From Serratia inhibens (GTDB taxonomy: Bacteria; Pseudomonadota; Gammaproteobacteria; Enterobacterales; Enterobacteriaceae), in contig NZ_QYYG01000007.1 in the NCBI RefSeq assembly GCF_003591175.1, positions 186,001 through 250,000 of the forward strand: 64,000 nucleotides of DNA, written 5' to 3'. A program made the position numbers and the translations under genes. The notes beneath the pieces were generated by a model. The model did not search any database. It saw nothing but the letters and a program-made list of their open reading frames with translations, and was not told the DNA's origin. Below are positions 36,589 through 45,282 of the stretch, one piece after another; positions within the stretch are counted from its first letter, which is position 1; every line of letters begins with the position of its first letter.

Positions 36589-37314
36589 ATGGCTACACTC
36601 ATCGCAGAAAACCTGGCGAAAGCCTACAAGGGCCGTAAAGTTGTTGAAGACGTCAGCCTGAAAGTGAAATCCGGCGAGATCGTCGGCCTGCTGGGGCCAA
36701 ACGGCGCCGGCAAGACCACCACCTTTTACATGGTGGTCGGTATCGTCCAGCGTGATGCCGGGCGTATCGTGATTGACGAAGAAGACATCAGCCTGCTGCC
36801 GCTGCACGCCCGTGCGCGTCGCGGCATTGGTTATTTGCCGCAGGAAGCGTCGATCTTCCGTCGTCTGAGCGTGTATGACAACCTGATGGCCGTCCTGGAG
36901 ATCCGCGAGGATCTCAGCAGCGAGCAGCGTGCAGACCGTGCGGTTGAACTGATGGAAGAGTTCCATATCTCCCATCTGCGCGACAACCTTGGCCAGGCGC
37001 TTTCCGGTGGTGAACGCCGCCGCGTGGAGATCGCCCGTGCGCTGGCGGCTAACCCGAAATTCATCCTGCTGGATGAGCCTTTCGCCGGGGTTGATCCCAT
37101 TTCCGTTATCGACATTAAAAAAATTATCGAGCACTTGCGTGACAGCGGCCTGGGCGTGCTGATCACCGACCATAACGTGCGCGAAACGCTGGACGTGTGT
37201 GAACGTGCCTATATCGTCAGCCAGGGCAAGCTGATTGCCCACGGCACGCCGGATGCCATTTTGGCTGATGAGCAGGTGAAACGCGTTTATCTGGGCGAAG
37301 AATTCCGCCTCTGA
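36589..37314 (+). CDS. lptB: LPS export ABC transporter ATPase LptB
   Basis: A 241-residue ABC ATPase driving LPS extraction by LptB2FG. Walker A GPNGAGKT is residues 36-43, the signature is LSGGERRR, and Walker B is [12 protein letters not shown]. It follows lptA by 6 bp and precedes rpoN by 50 bp, as in E. coli. Confidence 0.96.
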   Translation: MATLIAENLAKAYKGRKVVEDVSLKVKSGEIVGLLGPNGAGKTTTFYMVVGIVQRDAGRIVIDEEDISLLPLHARARRGIGYLPQEASIFRRLSVYDNLMAVLEIREDLSSEQRADRAVELMEEFHISHLRDNLGQALSGGERRRVEIARALAANPKFILLDEPFAGVDPISVIDIKKIIEHLRDSGLGVLITDHNVRETLDVCERAYIVSQGKLIAHGTPDAILADEQVKRVYLGEEFRL

Positions 37315-37364
37315 GTGCCGGCGCGTCCTGATGGACGACTGTTAACGGAAGTAGACTGAAGATT

Positions 37365-38798
37365 ATGAAGCAAGGTTTGCAACTCAGGCTCAGCCAACAA
37401 CTGGCCATGACCCCCCAGCTCCAGCAGGCTATCCGCCTGCTGCAGTTGTCCACGCTTGAGCTCCAGCAGGAGATACAGCTGGCGTTAGAGAGCAATCCCC
37501 TGCTTGAGCAGACCGATTTGCACGAAGAAATCGACGCCAAAGAGACCACCGAGACCGAAGGGCTGGATACCCGCGAGGCGCTGGAACAAAAGGACATGCC
37601 CGAAGAACTGCCGCTGGACGCCACCTGGGACGAAATCTATACCGCAGGCACGCCGTCCGGCACCGGCACCGATTACAGCGATGATGAGTTGCCGGTCTAT
37701 CAGGGCGAAACCACCCAGACGCTGCAGGATTACCTGATGTGGCAGGTGGATCTCACGCCATTCTCTGATACCGATGTCGCCATTGCCACCTCGATAGTCG
37801 ACGCCGTCGATGACACCGGCTACCTCACCGTGCCGCTGGAAGATATTCTGGAGAGCATGGGTGACGAGAATGTGACAATGGACGAAGTCGAAGCGGTTTT
37901 GAAGCGCGTGCAGCGTTTTGATCCGGTTGGCGTCGCCGCGCGCGATCTGCGCGACTGTTTGCTGATCCAGCTTTCCCAGTACGCAAAAGATACGCCCTAC
38001 CTGGCTGAAGCGCGCCTGATCATCAGTGAACATCTGGCTTTGTTGGCCAATCACGACTTTCGCAGCCTGATGCGAACAACGCGGCTAAAAGAAGATACAC
38101 TGAAAGAAGCGATGCTGCTGATCCAGTCGCTTGATCCGCGCCCGGGGCAGTCGATCAACACCGGCGAGTCAGAATATGTGATCCCGGACGTGCTGGTGCG
38201 CAAGGTGCAGGACTGTTGGACGGTAGAGCTCAACGCCGACAGCATTCCGCGGCTGAAGATAAACCAGCAGTACGCCGCCATGGGCAGCAGCGCGCGCAAC
38301 GACAGTGACGGCCAGTATATCCGCAGTAATCTGCAGGAAGCGAAATGGCTGATCAAGAGCCTGGAAAGCCGTAACGATACCTTGCTGAAAGTCACGCGCT
38401 GCATCGTCGAGCAGCAACAAGCGTTTTTTGAACAGGGTGCCGAATTTATGAAGCCCATGGTGCTGGCGGATATCGCCCAGGCCGTGGAGATGCATGAATC
38501 GACAATCTCACGCGTCACCACGCAGAAGTTTCTGCACAGTCCGCGCGGCATTTTCGAGTTGAAATATTTCTTCTCCAGCCACGTGAATACCGACAGCGGG
38601 GGCGAAGCCTCCTCTACGGCAATCCGCGCATTGGTGAAGAAATTGATTGCGGCGGAAAACCCCGCCAAACCGCTCAGCGACAGCAAGCTGGCCACCCTGC
38701 TCTCCGATCAGGGGATCATCGTGGCGCGGCGTACCGTCGCCAAGTACCGAGAGTCTTTGTCCATCCCGCCGTCCAACCAGCGTAAACAGTTGGTTTGA
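37365..38798 (+). CDS. rpoN: RNA polymerase sigma-54 factor RpoN
   Basis: A 477-residue sigma-54, same length as E. coli. The N-terminal activator-responsive region is Gln/Leu-rich (residues 1-50), followed by an acidic linker (about 55-110), the core-binding domain, the helix-turn-helix, and the RpoN box [10 protein letters not shown] near the C-terminus, which reads the -24 element. It precedes hpf and the nitrogen-PTS genes. Confidence 0.96.
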   Translation: MKQGLQLRLSQQLAMTPQLQQAIRLLQLSTLELQQEIQLALESNPLLEQTDLHEEIDAKETTETEGLDTREALEQKDMPEELPLDATWDEIYTAGTPSGTGTDYSDDELPVYQGETTQTLQDYLMWQVDLTPFSDTDVAIATSIVDAVDDTGYLTVPLEDILESMGDENVTMDEVEAVLKRVQRFDPVGVAARDLRDCLLIQLSQYAKDTPYLAEARLIISEHLALLANHDFRSLMRTTRLKEDTLKEAMLLIQSLDPRPGQSINTGESEYVIPDVLVRKVQDCWTVELNADSIPRLKINQQYAAMGSSARNDSDGQYIRSNLQEAKWLIKSLESRNDTLLKVTRCIVEQQQAFFEQGAEFMKPMVLADIAQAVEMHESTISRVTTQKFLHSPRGIFELKYFFSSHVNTDSGGEASSTAIRALVKKLIAAENPAKPLSDSKLATLLSDQGIIVARRTVAKYRESLSIPPSNQRKQLV

Positions 38799-38821
38799 CC
38801 TCAATAGAGAAGGAAGACACT

Positions 38822-39109
38822 ATGCAGCTCAACATTACCGGACACCACATCGAAATCACCGAACCATTGCGCGAGTTCGTGAACACCAAGTTCGCCAAAC
38901 TCGAACAGTATTTTGACCGCATAAATCAGGTGTATGTCGTGCTTAGCGTGGAAAAAGTGCAGCAGATTGCGGAAGCGACGGTGCACGTGAATGGAGGCGA
39001 GTTGCATGCCACCTCGGAAGACGAGAACATGTATGCCGCAATTGACACCCTGATCGACAAACTGGCGCGTCAATTGAACAAACATAAAGACAAACTGAAA
39101 CAACACTGA
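38822..39109 (+). CDS. hpf: Ribosome hibernation promoting factor HPF (short form)
   Basis: A 95-residue short-type HPF that binds the 30S decoding region and helps form inactive 100S ribosomes in stationary phase. Near-identical to E. coli Hpf. I chose ATG 38822, preceded by AAGGAAG; an upstream frame extension overlaps rpoN and is not conserved. Confidence 0.95.
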   Translation: MQLNITGHHIEITEPLREFVNTKFAKLEQYFDRINQVYVVLSVEKVQQIAEATVHVNGGELHATSEDENMYAAIDTLIDKLARQLNKHKDKLKQH

Positions 39110-39173
39110 CATTCTGGGCCGTCTCCGTCCGCGGGCACGGCTCAAACATAGCCCAGGTCGTCGGCGCGTTACT

Positions 39174-39300
39174 GTATTACCCTGGATAATTGGCGTTGCA
39201 TCGAGGTGGCATGAGCGCTTATCCCGCGAGCTTACACAGGTAAGTGATTCGGGTAAGTAAACTCAGCCAACGCAGAAGCAGCTTCAAGTATGACGGGTAT
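39174..39300 (+). repeat. ERIC-type palindromic repeat, copy 1 (before ptsN)
   Basis: About 127 bp. Its centre, GAGCTTACACAGGTAAGTGA, is the hallmark of enterobacterial ERIC/IRU elements, and its end reads AAGTATGACGGGTAT. About 80% identical by eye to the copy at 39950-40076. Its left end is less exact. It lies inside the hpf-ptsN intergenic region of one operon. Confidence 0.85.
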
Positions 39301-39390
39301 GGGTACCGCGCCGATAAGCCATCAGGGTTAAACAAGGCGAAAAATCACCTCACAAGGCAACTTGCTGGTGTGGTTTTAAGTGAAGATGAG

Positions 39391-39852
39391 ATGAACAACG
39401 AAACAATGCAATTAAGCTCGGTGTTAAACATCGAGTGCACCAAAAGCTCGGTACACTGCACCAGCAAGAAACGGGCTTTGGAGATTATCAGCGAACTGGC
39501 TGCAAAACAGCTAAACCTGCCGTCGCAGGTGGTGTTTGACGCGGTTCTCACCCGGGAGCGCATGGGCAGTACCGGTATCGGCAACGGTATCGCCATTCCC
39601 CATGGCAAACTGGAAGAGGACACACTGCGGGCCGTTGGCGTGTTTATCCGTCTAGACCAACCTATTGCCTTTGACGCCATTGACAACCAGCCTGTCGATT
39701 TGCTGTTCGCCTTGCTGGTGCCGGCCGACCAATGTAAAACCCATTTGCATACCCTGTCGCTGGTCGCCAAGCGCTTGGCCGACAAAACCGTATGCCGCCG
39801 CCTGCGCTCGGCGCAAAGTGACGAAGAGCTTTACCAGATCATCACCGAGTAA
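39391..39852 (+). CDS. ptsN: Nitrogen PTS EIIA protein PtsN
   Basis: A 153-residue EIIA-Ntr. The phosphorylated histidine is His71 in AIPHGKLEED. It receives phosphate from NPr and regulates potassium uptake and other targets by binding. I chose ATG 39391 (MNNETMQLSSVL), the position matching E. coli; the frame is open back into the ERIC repeat. The protein lacks about nine residues of the E. coli C-terminal tail, which is not catalytic. Confidence 0.93.
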   Translation: MNNETMQLSSVLNIECTKSSVHCTSKKRALEIISELAAKQLNLPSQVVFDAVLTRERMGSTGIGNGIAIPHGKLEEDTLRAVGVFIRLDQPIAFDAIDNQPVDLLFALLVPADQCKTHLHTLSLVAKRLADKTVCRRLRSAQSDEELYQIITE

Positions 39853-39949
39853 TGCCCGGCTGGCGTGACTTCCTGCCGGGATAACGATACTGTTTAGCTA
39901 CGATGGGTTCCGGCTCAGGCCGGAATAATAAAGTTTCTAACGATAGCGA

Positions 39950-40076
39950 TATACCCAAAATAATTGACGTTGCGTCAAGGCGGCAAAGGCGCTCATCCCG
40001 ATGAGCTTACACAAGTAAGCGATTCGGGTGAGTGAATGCAGCCAACACAGAGGCAACGTCAAGTATGACGGGCATA
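39950..40076 (+). repeat. ERIC-type palindromic repeat, copy 2 (after ptsN)
   Basis: 127 bp, from TATACCC-like to GGGCATA-like ends, with the ERIC centre GAGCTTACACAAGTAAGCGA. It fills most of the gap between ptsN and rapZ. Transcribed as part of the operon, it would fold into a long hairpin just before the rapZ ribosome-binding site. Confidence 0.9.
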
Positions 40077-40108
40077 AACGCCACTGAAATGCCAGGGGGA
40101 GTTGCCAC

Positions 40109-40963
40109 ATGGTGCTGATGATTGTCAGCGGCCGTTCCGGTTCAGGGAAATCCGTCGCCTTGCGGGCGCTGGAAGACATGGGTTTTTACTGCGTTGATAA
40201 CCTGCCCGTGGTACTGCTGCCGCAGCTTGCCAATACGCTGGCGGAACGCAACATCTCCGCAGCGGTAAGCATCGACGTGCGTAACATGCCGGAATCGCCG
40301 GAAGTGTTTGAATATGCGATGACCCAATTGCCGGACTGCTTTTCGCCGCAGTTGCTGTTCCTCGACGCCGACCGCAATACCCTGATTCGCCGCTACAGTG
40401 ATACCCGCCGCCTGCATCCGCTCTCCACCAAGAATCTGTCGCTGGAAAGCGCGATCGATGAAGAGAGCGATCTACTTGAGCCGTTGCGCTCAAGGGCCGA
40501 CCTGCTCATCGACACGTCGGAAATGTCGGTGCATGAGCTGGCCGAAATGCTGCGAACCCGCCTGCTGGGTAAACGCGAGCGCGAACTGACCATGGTGTTC
40601 GAATCCTTCGGCTTTAAGCACGGCATCCCGATCGACGCCGATTACGTATTCGACGTACGCTTCCTGCCGAACCCGCACTGGGACCCGAAACTGCGCCCGA
40701 TGACCGGCCTGGATAAACCGGTCGCCTCGTTCCTCGATCGTCACACTGAAGTGCACAACTTTATCTACCAGACGCGCAGCTATCTGGAACAGTGGCTGCC
40801 AATGCTGGAAACCAACAACCGCAGCTACCTGACGGTGGCGATTGGTTGTACCGGCGGCAAACACCGCTCCGTCTACGTAGCCGAACAACTGGCCGACTAC
40901 TTCCGTTCACGCGGCAAGAACGTGCAATCGCGCCACCGGACGCTGGAAAAACGTAAGCAATGA
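40109..40963 (+). CDS. rapZ: RNase adaptor protein RapZ
   Basis: A 284-residue protein that binds sRNA GlmZ and guides RNase E to cut it, controlling GlmS synthesis. Walker A GRSGSGKS is residues 8-15. The C-terminal domain, which binds RNA and glucosamine 6-phosphate, carries [11 protein letters not shown]. It overlaps npr by 4 bp, as in E. coli. Confidence 0.96.
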   Translation: MVLMIVSGRSGSGKSVALRALEDMGFYCVDNLPVVLLPQLANTLAERNISAAVSIDVRNMPESPEVFEYAMTQLPDCFSPQLLFLDADRNTLIRRYSDTRRLHPLSTKNLSLESAIDEESDLLEPLRSRADLLIDTSEMSVHELAEMLRTRLLGKRERELTMVFESFGFKHGIPIDADYVFDVRFLPNPHWDPKLRPMTGLDKPVASFLDRHTEVHNFIYQTRSYLEQWLPMLETNNRSYLTVAIGCTGGKHRSVYVAEQLADYFRSRGKNVQSRHRTLEKRKQ

Positions 40964-41232
40964 CGGTCAAGCAAACGGTTGAAATCAAAAACAAACTCGG
41001 TATGCACGCTCGCCCGGCGATGAAGCTGTTCGAGCTGGTGCAGAGTTTTGATGCCGAAGTGATGCTGCGTAACGACAGCGGCACCGAGGCCGAAGCCAGC
41101 AGCGTAATTGCGCTGCTGATGCTGGACTCTGCACAGGGGCGGCACATCGAAGTGGAAGCCACCGGCCCGGATGAGGTAAAAGCGCTGAATGCGGTGATTG
41201 AACTGATTAATTCAGGGTTTGATGAAGACTAA
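40960..41232 (+). CDS. ptsO: Nitrogen PTS phosphocarrier NPr
   Basis: A 90-residue HPr-like protein (also called npr) with the phosphoacceptor His16 in GMHARPA. It passes phosphate from EI-Ntr (PtsP) to PtsN. Last gene of the rpoN-hpf-ptsN-rapZ-npr cluster; a hairpin follows. Confidence 0.95.
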   Translation: MTVKQTVEIKNKLGMHARPAMKLFELVQSFDAEVMLRNDSGTEAEASSVIALLMLDSAQGRHIEVEATGPDEVKALNAVIELINSGFDED

Positions 41233-41262
41233 CTTCTCCGCAACAAAGAAGTAAACCTCAGG

Positions 41263-41284
41263 AACGCGCCCTTTATGGCGCGTT
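41263..41284 (+). terminator. Hairpin after npr
   Basis: AACGCGCC pairs with GGCGCGTT over the loop CTTTAT, followed by TAACATTT. It marks the end of the core cluster before the relBE pair. Confidence 0.65.
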
Positions 41285-41323
41285 TAACATTTATGAAGCT
41301 TCAGCAGTATACTCAGATTAAAT

Positions 41324-41605
41324 CTATCGTTTATCGGCAATTGAGTAGACTTCATCCCCTGCCCGTTTTCCTACTGCAATAACTAACAAAATGACTTCAG
41401 TATCATTAACTTCATAAACCAGCCGGTAGCCGGATGAACGCAATTTAATCTTGTAGCGATTACTGCGGCCACTGAGCCGTGAAGCTGGCACATGCGGATT
41501 CTCCAACCGCTCCGCCAGCTTCTTTTTCAATTGTTCCCGGATAGGATGCCCCAATTTTTGCCATTCTTTCAGGGCACGTTTCTCGAATTTAAGATTATAG
41601 CTCAT
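41324..41605 (-). CDS. relE: RelE-family mRNA interferase toxin
   Basis: A 93-residue RelE toxin, full length and very close to E. coli RelE (shared KIKLRSSGYRLVY and VISVGKR-like segments). RelE enters the ribosomal A site and cuts mRNA there. The catalytic-type basic and aromatic residues are present: Arg and Lys in the KIKLRSSGYR segment and the Tyr near the C-terminus (EVYS). It overlaps the antitoxin gene by 11 bp. Probably a working toxin-antitoxin pair; it sits in a gap that varies between enterobacteria. Confidence 0.92.
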   Translation of the reverse strand: MSYNLKFEKRALKEWQKLGHPIREQLKKKLAERLENPHVPASRLSGRSNRYKIKLRSSGYRLVYEVNDTEVILLVIAVGKRAGDEVYSIADKR

Positions 41606-41846
41606 CGAGACTCACGCTCACAAACTCAGCATCCTCCATGCGTTCATCTGCGATCCGATTCAGTTCGGCATCTTCAGCAAGCTCTCGATAGTAAGCGTAA
41701 AGCTCTGGAGGAACGCAGTAAAAAGCAGGCTCATTGCGGTTTAATATGGCTACTGCTCCACCATCACCATCGGCGACAGTGCCCATTGGATTCTTTTTTA
41801 AATCCGTGATACTTGCAGCCGTTGTGGTCAATATTTGATAGGTCAT
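41595..41846 (-). CDS. Phd/YefM-type antitoxin partnered with RelE
   Basis: An 83-residue antitoxin upstream of relE. Its start (MTYQILTTTAASITDLKKNP) looks like the Phd/YefM family (short N-terminal DNA-binding fold, then VAILNRNEPAFYCV) rather than the ribbon-helix-helix RelB, so the pair is a hybrid type: RelE toxin with Phd-like antitoxin. I chose ATG 41846 with GAGG upstream; the frame is open to 41894 through a repeat. It binds its own promoter and neutralises the toxin. Confidence 0.88.
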   Translation of the reverse strand: MTYQILTTTAASITDLKKNPMGTVADGDGGAVAILNRNEPAFYCVPPELYAYYRELAEDAELNRIADERMEDAEFVSVSLDEL

Positions 41847-41865
41847 AGTATTTACCTCACTTATT

Positions 41866-41894
41866 AGCACCAACATTGGCACCAACATTAGCAC
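41866..41894 (-). promoter_or_regulatory. Tandem 12-bp repeats upstream of the antitoxin gene
   Basis: Two perfect-but-one 12-bp direct repeats (AGCACCAACATT, GGCACCAACATT) and the first five bases of a third lie 20-48 bp before the antitoxin start. Placement fits an autorepression operator or promoter element. Confidence 0.55.
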
Positions 41895-41951
41895 TCTTAA
41901 AGGTACCTAACAATATTCCCTTTAAGACGACTTCTATTTTTGGCTCATCAC

Positions 41952-43868
41952 TTAAATCCGGCTTAAACAGTCCAGCGCCACCGCCTTGAAGCTATCGAAA
42001 TTATCGCTGCCCAACAGACGGCTCATCGAACGCTCGCGTACAAAAGTGACGAACAGATCGTAAATCGCCATCGCCTCTTCATAGTCGCTTTTGCTGATCG
42101 CCAGCAGGAAAATCACATGGGCGATCTCACCGTCGCCCCACACCACGCCCTGCGGTGCCAGCAACGTCATCACCACCGTTTTTTTCGCCAGCAATCCCAA
42201 CGAGTGCGGCAGTGCAATACCTTCGCCCAGCATGGTCGATACTATAGCTTCGCGCTCCACTACCGATGGGTAAAAATCGTCACCGACGTACCCTTCCTGC
42301 TCCAGTTGAACGCACACTTTCCGGAACAGCTCCGCCTGCGTCAGTGGCTCGTTCACCACCCTGAAATGCGCGGCGTCGAAGAACTTCTCCAGCATGTAGG
42401 GTTTGGTGCGATCCACCAGCACCAGTTTACCCAGCTGTTCCAGCTGGTATTCGGTAGGAAACGGCGACATCACCACCACCGGTTTGTTCTTTTCGCTGAC
42501 CCGCGCGTTGGAAATGACAAAATCTTCGTCGATATGAGTAAGTACCTCATAATCGCGCAGTGAAACGATGCGCGTCATCACCAGCTGTGGGTACTTGCGT
42601 GCAATCTGCGCCTGGATCATGCGTACCGTTGAATTACCGGTATCGCACACCAGCATCACCTGCGGATGGCGCTCATAGCCGATGTTGTAGTGCCGTTCCA
42701 ACCCCACGCCGATATGCAGCACCAGATAGCCGATTTCGTTTTCGCTCAGGGTGTAAGGCGTGTATTTTCCCCAGCTCGATACCGCCGCCAGCGTCACGTC
42801 ATAGGCCATCGGATAGTGTTGTTTGATATTGGCCAACAGCGGGTTGGGAATATTAATCTGGTATTTCACCCGCGTAATCATGGTCTTGATATGAGTGAGC
42901 AAATCAGCCCGCAGTTGGCGGTCACCCTGCAGGTTGTAGTTATAGTGTGCGTTGATGTACGACAGAATGTAGTCCACCAGCGCTTCTTCGTCGTCGGCGT
43001 TGATCTTGGTCGGCTGCACGTCCTGTACCCGGCGCGCGGCAATATTCACCCTTAAATAAGCCTCTTCCGCCATCGACACTTCTTTGCCGCTGGCCTTGCG
43101 CAGTTCCCCCGACAGCCAGGTGGAAACCTTGCGCACCGCGTCATCGCCGTCTTCAACGTCAAAGTCCGACAACGGGTAGCCATCGCTAATGCGCCGCAGC
43201 GCCACCGCACAGTAGAAAATCAAATACTGCTCACCTTCGTCCGTCAGGCGGATGGCGTATTGCGACAGCAGCGGATGCAGCAGCCCGGCGAAGGTCGCCA
43301 CCTGCGGTTGCAGCAGGATTTCATTGCTGAGCAACGGGTTTTCGGCATCGGCCAGATGCAGTTGGAATAACAGATCGGTCAGGCAAGCGCGGATCGCCAT
43401 CTCCGATCCGAACAGTTTCATGCCGTAGCGCGGTTTGGTTTCAATGGTTAACTGGTAGTTCGTCAGGCGCTCTCTCACCTCAGCCATGTCGTTTTGCAGC
43501 GTTCCGCGGCTGACAAACCATTCATCGGCCAAATCTTCCAGCTTCAGGGAAAAGGCTGAGGTCAAAAAACGAATCAGCAGATAGTGCACCCGCTCTTGCG
43601 CACTGCGCGGCGTCGCGTGCTTTTTGCGCTCCCGGTGCTGCAGAGCGCTGAACAGCGCGGCATCATCCACCTGCAGGCGATAGCCCGCCCCACGACTATG
43701 CACAAAGCGAGCGCCGTATTTTTCCAGGATATCGTTCAACGCTGTGATATCGGCACGCACGGTACGGGTGGATACCGCAAAGCGTTTCGCCAACTCATCC
43801 TGCGGCAAGGTCTCGGACTGCAAAGCGTCGAACAGATAGGCCAAACGCGGGTAGGGAAATCGTACCAT
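41952..43868 (-). CDS. PRD-containing, PTS-controlled transcriptional regulator (MtlR/LicR-like)
   Basis: A 638-residue multidomain regulator. An N-terminal HTH (residues 5-60) is followed by a second, Mga-like HTH (about 88-165). A first PRD region (about 175-290) lacks clear paired histidines. The second PRD (about 295-395) has His326 and His385. An EIIB-like domain has Cys408 (CDTGNST), and a C-terminal EIIA-like domain (about 500-638) has His555 (IALPHS). Such proteins activate sugar genes depending on phosphorylation by the PTS. The gene lies downstream of the exported lactonase gene and the DUF4310-type operon, which it probably controls. Start ATG 43868 follows GGAAAGAGA. Confidence 0.88.
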   Translation of the reverse strand: MVRFPYPRLAYLFDALQSETLPQDELAKRFAVSTRTVRADITALNDILEKYGARFVHSRGAGYRLQVDDAALFSALQHRERKKHATPRSAQERVHYLLIRFLTSAFSLKLEDLADEWFVSRGTLQNDMAEVRERLTNYQLTIETKPRYGMKLFGSEMAIRACLTDLLFQLHLADAENPLLSNEILLQPQVATFAGLLHPLLSQYAIRLTDEGEQYLIFYCAVALRRISDGYPLSDFDVEDGDDAVRKVSTWLSGELRKASGKEVSMAEEAYLRVNIAARRVQDVQPTKINADDEEALVDYILSYINAHYNYNLQGDRQLRADLLTHIKTMITRVKYQINIPNPLLANIKQHYPMAYDVTLAAVSSWGKYTPYTLSENEIGYLVLHIGVGLERHYNIGYERHPQVMLVCDTGNSTVRMIQAQIARKYPQLVMTRIVSLRDYEVLTHIDEDFVISNARVSEKNKPVVVMSPFPTEYQLEQLGKLVLVDRTKPYMLEKFFDAAHFRVVNEPLTQAELFRKVCVQLEQEGYVGDDFYPSVVEREAIVSTMLGEGIALPHSLGLLAKKTVVMTLLAPQGVVWGDGEIAHVIFLLAISKSDYEEAMAIYDLFVTFVRERSMSRLLGSDNFDSFKAVALDCLSRI

Positions 43869-43920
43869 TCTCTTTCCGTCAATTAAGGTGCCCGCCCAGG
43901 GAAATCAGGCGGGCAACGGG

Positions 43921-45135
43921 TTACTTCGCTATCGGCAGAAACACCATTTGCGAGGGGCTGCCCACCGGCGTATAGCCCTCAACAAAGCTGAGTTTGCCGC
44001 TGACCTTGTCCAGGCTGAAACGGGTGACGTTATCGCTGCGCTGGTTCATCGCATAGAGATAATGCCCGTCCGGGCTCAACGTCAACGACCGCGGATAGTC
44101 ACCGCGCGTCCAGATCTCCGCCACCGGCTTCAGTTCGCCGTCGGCGCCAACGCTGAACTGCGCGATGCTGTTATGCAGCCGGTTGGCGACGTACAGATTC
44201 TTCCCGTCCTCGCTCAGGACCAACCCCGAGGCAAAGCTGGTGCCCTTATAATCGGCCGGCAGCGAAGAGACGGCATGTAATTGTTTCAGAGTACCTTTTT
44301 GGCTGTCGAAACGGTAGCTGGTCAGCGTCGAAGCCTCTTCGTTCACTAACAGCACCGTCTTGCCGTCCGGATGGAACACGAAGTGACGCGGGCCGGCACC
44401 GGCGGAAGAGGCGGCGATCCACGGCGGATCGTTCGGCGACAGTTGGCCGCTTGCGCCGTCGAAGCGCCACTGGTAGAGGCGATCCAGCCCCAGATCGGTA
44501 GAAAACACAAACTTGCCGCTCGGATCGCTGGCGATCATATGCGCGTGCGGGCCATTGTGATCGCTGGCGGCAAAACTGCCCTCCACCGCCCCCGCCGGTT
44601 TACCCGCGCCAGCCGGCCCCTGATCCTGTTGCACTGAACTGGCGTTACCCAATTTACCGTCACTCTCAATCGGGAACGCCGCCACGGTGCCGCTGACGTA
44701 GTTCGCCACCAGCAGATGGCGGCCGTCCGGCGTCAGGGAAAGATAAACCGGCCCTGCGCCCTGCGAATCAACCTGATTCAGCTGCGTCAGCCCGCCATCA
44801 ACCGGGTTGATGCGATAAGCGATGATACCGCCGTGCTTGCTGCCGTTAAAATCGGCCACTTCGCTGGCGACATACAGCGTCCGGCCTTGGGCATCCAGGG
44901 TTAGCTGCGCCGGATTAGGTTGGTTGCTGACCAGCGTTTTAGCGCTCAGCGCGCCGCTGGCCGGATCAACCCGCACCCGGTAAACGCCTTCGCCGTTGGG
45001 GTTGTAAGTACCGATATAAGCAAAATGAGATGACGTGGAGTTCATTGCATCCTCAGCATGCAGCGCCGGGCTGGCGATCGCCAGCAACGCCAGAGTTAAC
45101 GCAGTACGTAAGGGGGAAGTTTGCCAGTTTCGCAT
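43921..45135 (-). CDS. Exported lactonase-family beta-propeller protein
   Basis: A 404-residue protein of the lactonase family (PF10282, same fold as 6-phosphogluconolactonase YbhE/Pgl). Repeated blades carry motifs such as LTPDGRHLLVANY and LSEDGKNLYVANR. Unlike cytosolic Pgl it has a signal peptide (residues 1-27, cut after ALHA), so it works in the periplasm or outside. I chose ATG 45135, preceded by AAGGA; a longer frame to 45171 would put 12 residues before the signal. It lies between the regulator and the aldolase gene, so it may open a lactone substrate before uptake. Its enzyme activity is not shown. Confidence 0.85.
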   Translation of the reverse strand: MRNWQTSPLRTALTLALLAIASPALHAEDAMNSTSSHFAYIGTYNPNGEGVYRVRVDPASGALSAKTLVSNQPNPAQLTLDAQGRTLYVASEVADFNGSKHGGIIAYRINPVDGGLTQLNQVDSQGAGPVYLSLTPDGRHLLVANYVSGTVAAFPIESDGKLGNASSVQQDQGPAGAGKPAGAVEGSFAASDHNGPHAHMIASDPSGKFVFSTDLGLDRLYQWRFDGASGQLSPNDPPWIAASSAGAGPRHFVFHPDGKTVLLVNEEASTLTSYRFDSQKGTLKQLHAVSSLPADYKGTSFASGLVLSEDGKNLYVANRLHNSIAQFSVGADGELKPVAEIWTRGDYPRSLTLSPDGHYLYAMNQRSDNVTRFSLDKVSGKLSFVEGYTPVGSPSQMVFLPIAK

Positions 45136-45216
45136 AGTTATCCTTAGAGAAGTAACGGCGCGGCATGCCACGCCCGTAAAGACAAAACCTGTAGCCTCCC
45201 TGCCTTACGTCATCCG

Positions 45217-45278
45217 ATATCCCTTTCTTACTTGAAGCTGTAGCGTGGTTGGCTACAGCTCCAATTAAGTTGGGTATT
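45217..45278 (-). repeat. Palindromic repeat with TAT-CCC / GGG-TAT ends
   Basis: A perfect 9-bp stem (45236-45244 with 45252-45260) with loop GTGGTTG inside longer, imperfect flanks ending in TATCCC and GGGTAT. The central GTTGGCT motif is shared with repeats at 50901-50994 and 52379-52439. It starts 5 bp beyond the aldolase stop. Confidence 0.7.
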
Positions 45279-45282
45279 GCGC

